A stretch of DNA of 64,000 bases from the NCBI RefSeq assembly GCF_023159225.1, contig NC_063184.1, positions 18,341,528 to 18,405,527 on the forward strand. The letters are read 5' to 3'. The notes below the pieces were generated by a model. It had not been told where the DNA came from. It worked only from the letters and a program-made list of their open reading frames with translations, and searched no databases. Below are positions 55,429 through 58,344 of the stretch, piece by piece (position 1 is the stretch's first letter; the number at the start of each line of letters is the position of its first letter). Made by a program: the position numbers and the translations under genes. This DNA is from Perognathus longimembris pacificus. Taxonomy: Eukaryota; Chordata; Mammalia; Rodentia; Heteromyidae.

Positions 55429-58305
55429 AGGATCAGGAACACCTACAGCTTTCAACCACCCATTCTAGGGAAATGATACCTAACAAAACCATGGTTTCCT
55501 GAGGGGGTGGGGGTGGAGGGGGGAAGAGGGGAATTCAAAGAACTTCTGTGTTGTAATGCTCACGCCAGCAGGCTCTTCCTTAGCACCTGCTCACTCCTAC
55601 AGTGACAGTGCCTGTAGCAGTAAGTGGGGTAGACCTTGAAGATGATCAAGATCTTTCACTCTATAAGCATTTCCTAAGGAATTCGCCATGCAACAGCTCA
55701 TTACTATAAAAATAATAAGGTATTATCTGTTTGGGTATTTTGTTTTGGTTTTGTCAGTCATAGTGTTGAACTGAAGGCCTGTGCACTGTGTCCCTGAGCT
55801 CTTTTGCTCAAGGCTTGCATTCTACCACTTTCAGCCACAGTGCCACTTCCTGTGTTTGGGTGGTTAATTGGCGATAAGGGTCTCATGAACTTTCCTGCCC
55901 AGGCTAGCTTTGAACAGTGATCCTCACATCTCAGCCTCCTGAGTAGCTAGGATTATAGGCAGCTATCCAGTGTCTGGCTATCTGGCACTGTTAATTCTGC
56001 CTGGTTCTATTTAGGAGTCAACAAAATAATTTCTGAACGATCAACCCAGTTGATAACCATGCAAAACAGAAAGCAGTAGGGCAAGACACCTTTAAAAATT
56101 TAAATACAAAAACTAATTGGACAGGATAGTCATCTGACCACTCATCAATCAGAATGGATTATTATTACAGTTTATTTGGTTTGAGGTCTAAGAAATATAG
56201 TGTTAATTGGTGTGTTTAAGTGGGCCTTGCAATAAAATTTGTGCTTCAGTGCCCACAAACATTCTTTGGAATGGTCATTACTTCAACATGGAAGCTTTGG
56301 GATTTTTATCTCAAAATGAATATGTCACTGCAGAGGCCAGTAAACAATGTTTCCAGGGAAACAGACCTTTGCTACAGTCTGTCTGCCAGTAGATGGGAAA
56401 GATTCTTGCTTTCTACAAGCTTTGAGGAGCCATGGTTAGATTTCTAACACTTGCTCTGGGGAACACATTTCCTTCCCTCAAATCCCACTCTTCACGTTAG
56501 GTGAGTGTTTCTCCATCTATACTCCTGATTGCCTTTAAATAGGTCCTCTCCCAAGCACGGCCTTCTGCTGAAAGTGTTTTAATATGGGGCTTCCTTTCAT
56601 ATAAATGAGGTAGTCTACTTTGAAGCAGGTGCTCTCAGGAAAACTTGGGGATGGAATATGGCAGATCCCTTTCCTAAAGAGAACATAGCAACATTCCTCT
56701 CCAAAATAGTAAGAAATCTTTCCAAGGTGAACATCGCTGAGGTTGACTACAAAAATACATGCACAACCTAGACATTTTAAATGAGATTCTCACAAATAGG
56801 TTTCAAAAAGTTAGAGTAACAGTGATCCACGTTGGGTATGAATGACTGTAAGAATTATAAAGAAAACTGCTTAACCAGTTGGAGTATACATAGCTACACA
56901 AAAGAAAAGAAAACGTTATATTATTGAACTTAGTTTCACAACATTGGTTTTGGAACATGGGGAGCGAGGCAACAGCAATCTGAATTCATATACCATTCCT
57001 CTGCTTAGAGAATGCTAATCAATTCTCACTACCTAAGATTATGCTCAAAGCCCTTAACACTTCTACAAAACCAGCCTCTCTCATTTAATTAAACCACTTA
57101 ATACATATTCTCTAAATTTCATTCTTCTTTCCAAACTGTCCTCCTGGAACCCTCTGTCTTATGAAAACGGACAGATATAATCTTTGACTCTCCTTTCTTC
57201 CTTTCATTTTCCCCTCCTGATTATTGTGGTAATTACTCAGTATTAATGCATTAGTAATATACTGGCATTAGCATATGGTGAAAATTGCTCATTTCTATGC
57301 AGAGTCACAATTTTTTTTCATTTTGACACATTTATTGTTATTTGAGGAAATAAACAATAGAGAGCCAAAGAGCAGGAAGGGTTGTCATACTGCGTCTTCC
57401 AGCTCTCAGCTTACAGGACCTGAGAGGCACATGAAGAGGGAGTCCCCAGTCTGCTCTCCACTGTCCCTGTCTTCACTGTTTATTAGAGCTGTGATGATAC
57501 AAGTAACTAGAACCACCTACAGAGAGCCCCGAAGCTGCTAGCCTGTTCTAACCATAGCAGGGAAAAGCTGAAGCAAAACGATGACATTTCTTCTAAAAGC
57601 TGGGGAGTCTCACCTATATTGCCCATATAGAGATTAACTGATGGTATTTCATTCTACCTGAAGGATGCAGGTAACATGAAATAGATTGGCTGGAATTCGG
57701 TTTCATGTTTAAAGTGCTTAGGGTCTTAGCTTCCCATCATCCTAGACTAATACGTTTGTCTTTAGATTGGACGGTGGAGAGTCACTGGGATTTTGATGAA
57801 TGTCATCTGTACTGTCCTGAATGTCAACAAAGTAGTCGCGTTGGCTGATAGATTCAGATTCCCCAAACTCTCACTGAATTATTTAAACAGAAGGACTAAA
57901 GAATACCTGCCTTATAAAATGGCACTTGAAACATATGATATGGGTTTTCCGAGGCTGACCTAGCTCATGCAGCAAGCAGGAATCAATAATTCAGTCCCCA
58001 GGGTGTCTCAGTTGTTATGGCTCGGCTTCCTCCCTCCCACCACAGCAAGTTAGCTCCTTTAGGGTGAAAGAGAAGATGGCTGAAGAAAGCTCATAAATTT
58101 TAGTGCATAATTTCCAGGCAATAGCAAGAGGCAGATGTGACGTTATTGACAATTTTGCAGGAAAATTGAGCTTCCCTTGGGGGGAAAAAAAAAGATCAGT
58201 CCAAGAAACTTTATTTTCATCCTTAGTCACTCTCTGAGCTTGTAGATCAAAACCTATCTTCTGTTCTCAGGTGAGCACACTGCACAAGGTAAAACCAAGA
58301 ACTGA
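4825..58305 (+). CDS. Emcn: Endomucin, whole gene (11 coding exons)
   Basis: Joining 4825-4894, 24464-24586, 28344-28418, 32842-32952, 41163-41201, 46968-47069, 47295-47348, 48883-48978, 52689-52713, 53785-53846 and 58271-58305 gives an uninterrupted 263-residue frame, close to the 261 residues I recall for human endomucin. Residues 1 to about 19 form a signal peptide. Residues 20-192 are a Ser/Thr/Pro-rich mucin ectodomain without cysteine, with N-glycosylation sequons at N91, N105, N168 and N180. Residues 193-215 are the membrane helix. Residues 216-263 are the tail, with a lone cysteine at 218. Endomucin is a type I sialomucin of venous and capillary endothelium. It is reported to hinder leukocyte adhesion and to influence VEGFR2 uptake. 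Identification rests on the near-identical helix and tail, the matching exon structure and the start context CACCATG. No frameshift or stop is seen. Confidence 0.96.
5169..5211 (+). repeat. (CA)n microsatellite
   Basis: About 21 uninterrupted CA dinucleotides lie in the first 300 bp of intron 1. No SINE homology is seen immediately beside it. Confidence 0.97.
6455..6655 (+). mobile_element. IDL-Geo SINE, old subtype
   Basis: The left half reads GGGCTGTGAATGTGGCTTAATGG with TTGCCTAGCATG, the older ID-like form. The right half has GGCACTCTGGCTCAAG instead of GGCGCTGTGGCTCAAG. The tail is A-rich and interrupted. The flanks AGAAAGCTCA and AGAAAACTCA suggest a decayed target-site duplication. Confidence 0.88.
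11015..11085 (+). repeat. Short tandem duplication of ATTATGGCAAAGAGAA
   Basis: The unit AATTATGGCAAAGAGAAT occurs twice almost intact. Partial copies (ATTATGGCAAA, ATTATGGCCAGAGAATGGGG) follow. This looks like local slippage or unequal duplication rather than a named repeat. Confidence 0.7.
11230..11435 (+). mobile_element. IDL-Geo SINE, young subtype
   Basis: This copy carries the young-type markers CGGATACACGAGG and GAGCGGGAAGAAG, ends in GGCCA(n), and has a perfect 15 bp target-site duplication AAGAAATGGATTCTG at 11215-11229 and 11436-11450. It sits exactly at the 5' end of another SINE. Confidence 0.95.
11451..11684 (+). mobile_element. B1-Geo composite SINE
   Basis: The left part is 7SL/B1-like (CCTAGCTACTCAGGAGACTG, then AGATCTGAGGATCATGG). 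A linker (GAATCTTATCTCCAATTAAGC) leads to a Geo right half (GGGGCTGTGGCTCAAAG ... GAATTCAAGCCCCA). AAGAAATGGA recurs at 11685-11694 and matches the flank shared with the neighbouring IDL-Geo copy. Confidence 0.85.
11788..11898 (+). mobile_element. Solo Geo unit with its own target-site duplication
   Basis: Only the right half of the SINE is present: GCTGTGGCTGTAGTGGTAGAG through GAGTTCAAGGCCCAGGACTG and an A-rich tail. ACATTCCCAGA (11777-11787) and ACTTTCCCAGA (11899-11909) flank it. The unit therefore inserted without a left half, as a 5'-truncated or independent element. Confidence 0.82.
11910..12062 (+). mobile_element. L1 3' end fragment (diverged)
   Basis: TGTAACTGTAATCCCTCTGT followed by ATATCACCTTTGTGATAA and AATAAA motifs with A-rich ends is the L1 3'UTR terminal block seen elsewhere in the window, here more diverged. 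Confidence 0.55.
12120..12385 (+). repeat. Decayed B1-Geo SINE ending in (CA)n
   Basis: CAGTCAGGAGGCTGATATAT, TGGTTCAAAGCTGAGCC and GTCTCCAATTAACCAGC identify an old B1-Geo copy. Its 3' end runs straight into CA repeats at about 12339-12385. Confidence 0.7.
13373..13412 (+). repeat. (CA)n microsatellite
   Basis: About 20 CA dinucleotides with no SINE recognisable beside them. Confidence 0.97.
14510..14712 (-). mobile_element. IDL-Geo SINE, young subtype, antisense
   Basis: The copy reads from TTTTTTTGGCCAGTCCTGGG to CTATATCCCCAGCC on the + strand. The young markers CTTCCCGCTCAAGG and CCGAGGCAGGCACTC are present. TATATTTAATCTT flanks it at 14497-14509 and 14713-14725, a perfect 13 bp target-site duplication. 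Confidence 0.95.
14996..15054 (+). repeat. (TG)n microsatellite with CA interruptions
   Basis: Alternating TG repeats are broken by CACG and CATG. The purine-pyrimidine alternation makes it a candidate Z-DNA former. Confidence 0.95.
16119..16268 (+). repeat. (GGAA)n / (GGGA)n tetranucleotide tract
   Basis: About 70 bp of pure GGAA repeats grade into GGGA/GAGG variants. Each GGAA is an ETS core, but tract length rather than selection is the simplest explanation. Confidence 0.97.
16922..17133 (+). mobile_element. B1-Geo composite SINE, 5' truncated
   Basis: It begins within the 7SL part (TCCTAGCTACTCAGGAGGCTG), has the TTTCCAATTAACCACTC linker and a Geo half (ATGGCTCGAAGTGG ... TGAGTTCAAGTTCC). 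Confidence 0.85.
18790..19000 (-). mobile_element. IDL-Geo SINE, antisense
   Basis: GGCCAGTCCTGGGCC to CATATTCCCAGCC is a complete antisense copy. CTGCTGAAAGTGTTTT (18774-18789) and CTGTTGAAAGTGTTTT (19001-19016) are its 16 bp target-site duplication with one difference. Confidence 0.94.
20086..20295 (+). mobile_element. IDL-Geo SINE
   Basis: The dimer is complete, with TTATACATGAGGCCCTGGG and GAGCAAAAAAAGAAGCC markers of the middle-aged subtype. AAAAGTCTATGAAA flanks it at 20072-20085 and 20296-20309. Confidence 0.95.
20346..20903 (+). mobile_element. L1 3' fragment with inverted 5' part (copy A)
   Basis: About 20350-20430 is the reverse complement of the L1 ORF2 end (ATTATTCCCAATGAAGG, CTATGTTTCTTTGGG). 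From about 20430 the L1 3'UTR runs in the sense direction to GTAACCGCTCTGTACATCAC and an A/T-rich end. GGATGACCAT (20336-20345) and GGGTGACCAA (20904-20913) are a probable decayed target-site duplication. This arrangement is expected of twin priming. Confidence 0.72.
21080..21340. promoter_or_regulatory. GC-rich intronic segment, candidate regulatory element
   Basis: This stretch is clearly richer in G+C and CpG than the AT-rich intron around it (CCCGCGGG, CCTGGCGCGCCTGCC). It contains an inverted E-box pair, CAGGTG (21231-21236) and CACCTG (21244-21249). No repeat family is recognised. An enhancer or alternative promoter is possible but only inferred from composition. Confidence 0.35.
21786..22010 (-). 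mobile_element. B1-Geo composite SINE, antisense
   Basis: An antisense Geo part (CTCTACCCCTTAAACCACAG) is followed by the antisense B1 signature GCCCAGGCTGGCTTTGAACC, CCTCAGATCTCAGCCTCCTG and AGTAACTAGGATTAC. The copy is old and diverged. Confidence 0.85.
22695..22772 (+). repeat. Geo-like remnant ending in short (CA)n
   Basis: GGGTCAAGTGGTAGTGTCTGG and GTTCAAACCTC resemble the two boxes of the tRNA-like unit. ACACACGCACACACACAC follows. It is too decayed for firm classification. Confidence 0.4.
22849..23085 (+). mobile_element. B1-Geo composite SINE
   Basis: CTAGCTACTCAGGAGGCTGA and ATCTACAATTAACCACCAAAC lead to a Geo half with an internal duplication-like expansion (GGGGTGAGGGTGAGTGG). 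It ends with GAGTTTCAAGTCCCAATACTG. Confidence 0.85.
23592..23621 (+). repeat. (TG)n followed by a 16 bp G run
   Basis: Seven TG repeats pass into an uninterrupted run of G, directly before a SINE. Such runs are unstable and often mis-sequenced, so the length is uncertain. Confidence 0.9.
23628..23868 (-). mobile_element. B1-Geo composite SINE, antisense
   Basis: The antisense Geo motif (TTCTACCACTTGAGTCACAC) and the antisense B1 body (AAGATGGCTTCAAACTGG, GTCTCAGCCTACTGGGTAGC, GAGGATTATAGGTG) are recognisable but diverged. Confidence 0.75.
24000..24108 (+). mobile_element. L1 3' end fragment
   Basis: AAGAAATGTACTCACTACC, then ACTGTAACCTCTCTGTACAT and AATAAAATTC with an A-rich end, match the L1 3'UTR terminus found at 45.6 kb. 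Confidence 0.7.
24111..24180 (+). mobile_element. tRNA-like SINE monomer
   Basis: GCCTGGCTCCAGTGGTAAAACGC (box A-like) and GGCCCTGGGTTCAAAACC (box B-like) lie at near-tRNA spacing. The unit is followed by an A-rich end and sits directly behind the L1 tail. Confidence 0.5.
24464..24586 (+). CDS. Emcn: Emcn exon 2: mucin ectodomain, residues 24-64
   Basis: The frame is phase 1 at both ends (D24 is completed by the first two bases). The 41 codons are dominated by Thr, Ser and Pro (VITPPASSSPTYSTTT), a dense substrate for O-glycosylation. There is no cysteine. The acceptor is TTTCAG|AT and the donor AAAG|GTATGA. Sequence similarity to the human exon is low, so placement relies on phase, composition and splice signals. 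Confidence 0.85.
24608..24706. repeat. AT-rich palindromic (TATA/TGCATA)n tract
   Basis: Alternating TATG/CATA units are self-complementary, for example ATATATGCATATAT at several places. The two arms around the TTGTTCATATAT/ATATATGAACAA motif pair with each other. A cruciform or RNA hairpin just after the exon 2 donor is possible. Confidence 0.85.
24811..24864 (+). repeat. (TG)n-(AG)n compound microsatellite
   Basis: About 14 TG repeats run into about 9 AG repeats. Confidence 0.95.
25190..25403 (+). mobile_element. IDL-Geo SINE, young subtype
   Basis: A nearly consensus copy with CAGATACACGAGG, GAGCGGGAAGAAG and a pure A tail of about 25. AATATTGGGGGGATAG flanks it at 25174-25189 and 25404-25419. 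The perfect 16 bp duplication and intact tail indicate recent insertion, possibly still polymorphic. Confidence 0.96.
25691..25764 (+). repeat. (GATA/GATG/GTAG)n tetranucleotide cluster
   Basis: Blocks of TAGA, TGGA and GGTA repeats lie side by side, a compound microsatellite derived by point mutation and slippage. Confidence 0.95.
27141..27347 (+). mobile_element. IDL-Geo SINE
   Basis: The copy is complete, with CGTATACATGAAGCCC and GAGCAAAAAGAAGCC markers. The flanks AATCCCATAATAG (27128-27140) and AATCCCATAATAG (about 27346-27358) are identical. Confidence 0.95.
27630..27705 (+). mobile_element. tRNA-like SINE monomer
   Basis: GTGGCTAAAGTGGTAGAGTGCCTACTTAGCAAATG...TCTGGTTGAAATCC has both box-like motifs at normal tRNA spacing and no Geo-type insertion. 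The tail is A-rich and degenerate. Confidence 0.6.
28344..28418 (+). CDS. Emcn: Emcn exon 3: mucin ectodomain, residues 65-89
   Basis: The exon has 25 codons with phase 1 at both ends, reading GTTSKDSSKTPLVP and on to SIATAKSV. It is rich in Ser/Thr and flanked by ACTAG and G|GTGAGT. The SKD motif recalls TSKDE in the human protein. Skipping would keep the reading frame. Confidence 0.88.
28464..28700 (+). mobile_element. ID-like monomer followed by B1-like remnant
   Basis: GGGCTGGGATGTAGCTCAGTGG and TGGGTTTGATCCC give an ID/tRNA-Ala-like unit ending near 28553. The B1-like AATCCTACTTATTCTAGAGG, CATGGTTTTGAAGCCAACC and TATAATTAATCAG follow to about 28700. Confidence 0.7.
28740..29560 (-). mobile_element. 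Old L1 ORF2 fragment, antisense
   Basis: The + strand follows the familiar antisense L1 ORF2 text: GATTTTCTAGATTCACTATG, TTACTTCTTCCTTTCCAATG, CTCCAATACAATGTTAAACA and TCTGGGAAAGTTTTTGATGG. Many stops and indels make it non-functional. Confidence 0.8.
30440..31020 (-). mobile_element. Old L1 3' region, antisense
   Basis: TGACTTACTCTCACTCAAAA, GTCTATCCATTTCCCTCCAG and ACATGCCACATTTTTCTTGTTCC match the antisense C-terminal part of L1 ORF2. The upstream pyrimidine-rich text fits an L1 3'UTR. It is heavily diverged. Confidence 0.65.
32082..32300 (+). mobile_element. IDL-Geo SINE
   Basis: A complete middle-aged copy (CGTATACATGAAGCCCTGGG, GAGCAAAAAGAAG) with a long mixed A-rich tail. AAACAGCAACTTA occurs at 32069-32081 and 32301-32313. 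Confidence 0.94.
32842..32952 (+). CDS. Emcn: Emcn exon 4: mucin ectodomain, residues 90-126
   Basis: The exon has 37 codons with phase 1 at both ends. Sequons N91-T-T and N105-T-T are present. The segment VTKKELITTNTTGATLPLSD aligns with the human region containing VRKND and LPNAVSTLQSS, so orthology is well supported. The acceptor is GAGTAG|AC and the donor AA|GTGAGT. A second AG (GAG) lies 3 bp upstream of the used AG, but using it would insert an in-frame TAG. Confidence 0.92.
33440..33980 (-). mobile_element. Old L1 ORF2 3' region, antisense
   Basis: Antisense L1 landmarks appear in order: TTAAGCTGCAATGAATATAA, GTACCAGAAGGAAAATGGTG, GATCATATGCGC, TTTTTAGTTATTTGAGGAAT and TTAGTGATGTTGAACATTTC. 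It is an ancient, non-coding remnant. Confidence 0.85.
34161..34235 (+). repeat. 15 bp direct repeat pair TCTAAAACTGGATTA
   Basis: The identical 15-mer occurs at 34161-34175 and 34221-34235 with 45 bp between. The spacer has no A tail or terminal inverted repeat, so a mobile-element footprint is not supported. Confidence 0.7.
35078..35286 (-). mobile_element. IDL-Geo SINE, antisense
   Basis: A T/C-rich tail is followed by CCAGTCCTGGGGC through CATATTCCCAGCCC. AGGTACTTTTCTT flanks it at 35065-35077 and 35287-35299, a perfect 13 bp duplication. Confidence 0.95.
36785..36830 (+). repeat. Tandem GGTTATCAAG(TTA) repeats
   Basis: Three close copies of GGTTATCAAG in 45 bp, with linker variation. 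Confidence 0.75.
37280..37415 (+). mobile_element. Possible L1-type 3' end
   Basis: A purine-rich stretch (GATGGGGAAAGATGGGGGGG) is followed by CTTTGTACAATACTTGG and AATAATAAATTTTTG. The layout resembles the L1 3'UTRs here but sequence similarity is weak. Confidence 0.35.
38290..38452 (-). mobile_element. Older ID/B1 composite, antisense, split by a SINE
   Basis: GCTAAGCAAGTGCTCTACCATGG is an antisense tRNA-like head. TTTGAGACAGGGTCTCAATA and TAGCTTAAAGCTGGTCTC are antisense B1-like text. The B1 part resumes at 38753 (CTGGTCTCAATCTTATGC ... TTCTGAGTTACTGGG) after the inserted IDL-Geo copy. Confidence 0.7.
38455..38752 (-). mobile_element. IDL-Geo SINE with probable 3'-transduced flank
   Basis: On the minus strand this reads IDL-Geo body (38752 down to 38560), an (AAAT)n-type tail of about 50 bp, a 47 bp non-repetitive segment (38509 down to 38463) and a terminal A run. 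A perfect 14 bp duplication CTGGTCTCAATCTT (38441-38454 and 38753-38766) encloses the whole unit, so the extra segment apparently arrived with the SINE in one insertion. Confidence 0.82.
39650..39990 (+). other. Possible fossil of an ancient mammalian interspersed repeat
   Basis: Purine-rich phrases such as GTGGCTGGAGTGGGATTCAG, GGAACAGGGAGCCACTGGAGG and a second stretch near 61690-62010 have the style of an old mammalian transposon-derived repeat. I cannot name the family. The long antisense open frame here (39429-39992) shows no domain and is regarded as chance. Confidence 0.25.
40026..40231 (-). mobile_element. IDL-Geo SINE, old subtype, antisense
   Basis: TTTTGCCAGTCCTGGGGC to CCAAATTCCAAGCC, with an internal T-rich insertion (GGATTTTTTTCTTCTTCTG). 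TCTAGAATGTATTTT (40011-40025) and TCTACAATGTATTTT (40232-40246) form the duplication. Confidence 0.93.
40820..40985. mobile_element. Probable non-autonomous hAT-type DNA transposon fossil
   Basis: CAATAAAGCTTTATTTAAACCC, GCATGCCCATTTTGCAGATAC, ATTGAGCAATTGCAACAGAC and CACAAAGGCTAAAATAG follow the pattern of a common mammalian hAT-Charlie-type element recalled from other genomes. Terminal repeats are not clear, so the family name is left open. Confidence 0.5.
41163..41201 (+). CDS. Emcn: Emcn exon 5: 13-codon mucin cassette, residues 127-139
   Basis: The 39 bp exon encodes TENQSSIKMTTMS and is phase 1 at both ends. It aligns with human TETQSSIKTTEIP, giving firm orthology. The acceptor is TTTAAAG|CT after a long pyrimidine tract, the donor CAG|GTAAGT. 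Its small size and symmetric phase make it a natural alternatively skipped cassette. Confidence 0.95.
41962..42172 (-). mobile_element. B1 plus tRNA-like (dID-type) SINE, antisense
   Basis: In minus orientation it begins GTCAGGCATGGTGGCCC (7SL/B1 head) and ends with GGCATGGCTCAAGTGGTAGAG and GAGTTCAATTTCCAGCACC. The right half has normal tRNA spacing and lacks the Geo insertion, so it resembles B1-dID elements of other rodents. Confidence 0.7.
42843..43197 (+). mobile_element. B1-like dimer plus tRNA-like monomer, ending in (TAGA)n
   Basis: GCCAGGTATAGTAGCTCATG starts a B1 unit. AGCTAGGGTGCTGGTGAATG starts a second B1-like part. GGTGTGTCTCAAGTGGTAGAG with AAGTTCAAATCC is a tRNA-like monomer at 43083-43147. 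TAGA repeats follow (43158-43197). Confidence 0.7.
44839..45671 (+). mobile_element. L1 3' fragment with inverted 5' part (copy B)
   Basis: From about 44839 to 45375 the sequence is the reverse complement of the L1 ORF2 end and proximal 3'UTR. From about 45376 to 45671 the distal 3'UTR is in sense orientation, ending with CTGTAACCTCTCTGTACATT, AATAAAAATTTG and an A tail. Flanks AAGAACTAACTTTTATT and AAGAACTTTTATT suggest an imperfect target-site duplication. Inverted and direct parts meet at nearly adjacent L1 positions, the hallmark of twin priming. Confidence 0.8.
45058..45357 (-). pseudogene. L1 ORF2 protein C-terminal fragment
   Basis: About 99 codons remain open in the inverted L1 segment. 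They include MGIYPKEHKQ, RCPSVEEWIRKMWHIYTMEF and FVRKWKDLEKIILSEVSQTQ, typical of the L1 ORF2 carboxy terminus, followed by its stop codon. Reverse transcriptase and endonuclease domains are absent, so this is a dead retroposed fragment. Confidence 0.9.
45838..46055 (-). mobile_element. B1-Geo composite SINE, antisense
   Basis: TTTTTGCTCAAAGCTGGTGC, GTACCACTTGAACAATAGCTCC, TAATTAACTGGAAATAAGGG and TAGGCTGGCTTTGAACCATG are the antisense Geo, linker and B1 parts in order. Confidence 0.85.
46223..46433 (+). mobile_element. IDL-Geo SINE, old subtype
   Basis: GGCTGGGAATGTGGCTTAGCGG, TTGCCTAGCATGCATGAAGC and GGCACTCTGGCTCAAG mark the old subtype. AAGAAAACCTATGG (46209-46222) and AAGAAAGCTTATGG (about 46434-46447) form a target-site duplication with two differences. 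Confidence 0.92.
46968..47069 (+). CDS. Emcn: Emcn exon 6: mucin ectodomain, residues 140-173
   Basis: The exon has 34 codons with phase 1 at both ends. STQQPVTSPSKTTGFPLLPS contains the SPSKT motif also recalled in human endomucin. A sequon N168-I-S lies near the end. The acceptor is CCTACAG|CT and the donor AAG|GTAGGA. Another 33 or so Pro/Ser/Thr-rich residues extend the stalk. Confidence 0.93.
47295..47348 (+). CDS. Emcn: Emcn exon 7: membrane-proximal stalk, residues 174-191
   Basis: The exon has 18 codons with phase 1 at both ends, encoding GTEDGKNATSPPTIPSYS. It matches the human GTEGGKNAS segment and carries sequon N180-A-T. It is separated from exon 6 by the shortest intron of the gene, 225 bp. 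The acceptor is GATAG|GT and the donor CTA|GTGAGT. Confidence 0.94.
48093..48115 (+). repeat. Poly(G) run
   Basis: About 23 consecutive G lie 35 bp before a young SINE. Homopolymer length is uncertain in any assembly, and the run could form a G-quadruplex. Confidence 0.85.
48150..48360 (+). mobile_element. IDL-Geo SINE, young subtype
   Basis: A near-consensus copy with CAGATACACGAGG, GAGCGGGAAGAAG and a pure A tail of about 23. AAAAACCTTCCT occurs at about 48138-48149 and 48361-48372. Confidence 0.95.
48883..48978 (+). CDS. Emcn: Emcn exon 8: transmembrane helix, residues 192-223
   Basis: The exon encodes the membrane span IILPVVIALIVITLSVFVLV (193-212) followed by GLYRMCWKKDP. The stretch is virtually identical to the human protein as I recall it. 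R216, K220 and K221 form the positive-inside stop-transfer signal, and C218 is the only cysteine outside the signal peptide. It is phase 1 at both ends, with acceptor TTTTTTAG|GC and donor CAG|GTAGGT. Confidence 0.98.
49366..49598 (-). mobile_element. B1-Geo composite SINE, antisense
   Basis: CTTTTTGCTCATGGCTGGTG, TTCCACTTGACCCAAGCCATC, GGCTGGCTCTGAACCATGATC and CTAGGATTATAGGTG give the antisense Geo and B1 halves. Confidence 0.85.
51560..51875 (+). mobile_element. B1-like dimer plus tRNA-like monomer
   Basis: CCCAGCTACTCAAGAGGCAG and CAGGTCAAGGTCATCCTGGG are B1-like. A second unit (AGCCAAGTGTTGTAGAGTGC, GAAGATCATAACTGGAGGC) follows. The tail is GGCTTGAGTGATAGAATTCC with GAGTTCAAACCC, a tRNA-like monomer at normal spacing. 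Confidence 0.65.
52243..52520 (+). mobile_element. B1-Geo composite SINE ending in (CA)n
   Basis: GGTATTGATGGCTTAATGCC, TTTCCAATTAAACACCG and ACTGTGGCTCAGGTGGCAGAG give the B1, linker and Geo parts. After TTCAAGCTCCAGGA the sequence becomes 55 bp of CA repeats (52466-52520). Confidence 0.85.
52689..52713 (+). CDS. Emcn: Emcn exon 9: 25 bp microexon, cytoplasmic tail
   Basis: Only 25 bp encode TPENGND plus the first two bases of Q232, going from phase 1 to phase 2. The acceptor is CTCTTAG|GC and the donor TCA|GTAAGT, a near-consensus donor that may compensate for the tiny exon. TPENGNDQ is identical to the human tail as recalled. Skipping it alone would shift the frame. Confidence 0.95.
52714..53784 (+). 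other. Emcn: Emcn intron 9
   Basis: About 1.1 kb in which I recognise no repeat, gene or strong motif. The acceptor CTGCTTCCCATAG is good. Confidence 0.75.
53785..53846 (+). CDS. Emcn: Emcn exon 10: cytoplasmic tail, residues 232-252
   Basis: The 62 bp exon goes from phase 2 to phase 1. It encodes PQSDKESVKLLTVKTISHES, identical to the human sequence as recalled. Several Ser/Thr next to Lys or Glu are potential kinase sites, but none is demonstrated by sequence alone. The donor is CTG|GTAAGT. Confidence 0.97.
54985..55038 (+). repeat. (CA)n microsatellite
   Basis: About 27 CA dinucleotides without an adjacent recognisable SINE. Confidence 0.97.
55320..55427. repeat. (CT)n-(GA)n self-complementary tract
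   Basis: A CT-rich half (55321-55371) is followed by GGAGAGAGAAAGGAGATGTCTCTC and a pure GA half (55396-55427). The halves are complementary and could form a long hairpin in the transcript or an H-DNA-like structure. Confidence 0.9.
55500..55530 (+). repeat. G-rich block, G-quadruplex candidate
   Basis: GAGGGGGTGGGGGTGG followed by AGGGGGGAAGAGGGG gives five G runs of four or more with short loops. Confidence 0.6.
55741..55985 (-). mobile_element. B1-Geo composite SINE, antisense
   Basis: CTTTTGCTCAAGGCTTGCATTC, CAGCCACAGTGCCACTTCC, GGTTAATTGGCGATAAGGG and GCCCAGGCTAGCTTTGAACAG, then TCCTGAGTAGCTAGGATTATAGG, show a complete antisense copy. Confidence 0.9.
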
Positions 58306-58344
58306 CAGCTTGATGAATTCTCCCTACACCTGGGCAATGACTAT
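58271..58344 (+). CDS. Emcn: Emcn exon 11: C-terminus, stop and start of 3'UTR
   Basis: The acceptor TTCTCAG|GT completes G253. The exon then encodes EHTAQGKTKN and TGA at 58303-58305; human has EHSAQGKTKN. A strong candidate donor TAT|GTAAGT at 58344/58345 suggests the transcript is spliced again 39 nt after the stop. If that donor is not used, the exon continues as 3'UTR. Confidence 0.93.

Larger units (their letters stand above)
53847..58270 (+). other. Emcn: Emcn intron 10
   Basis: Contains (CA)n, a CT/GA compound tract, a G-rich block (55500-55530) and one antisense B1-Geo. 53880-54980 and 55990-58260 show nothing recognisable. Confidence 0.8.
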
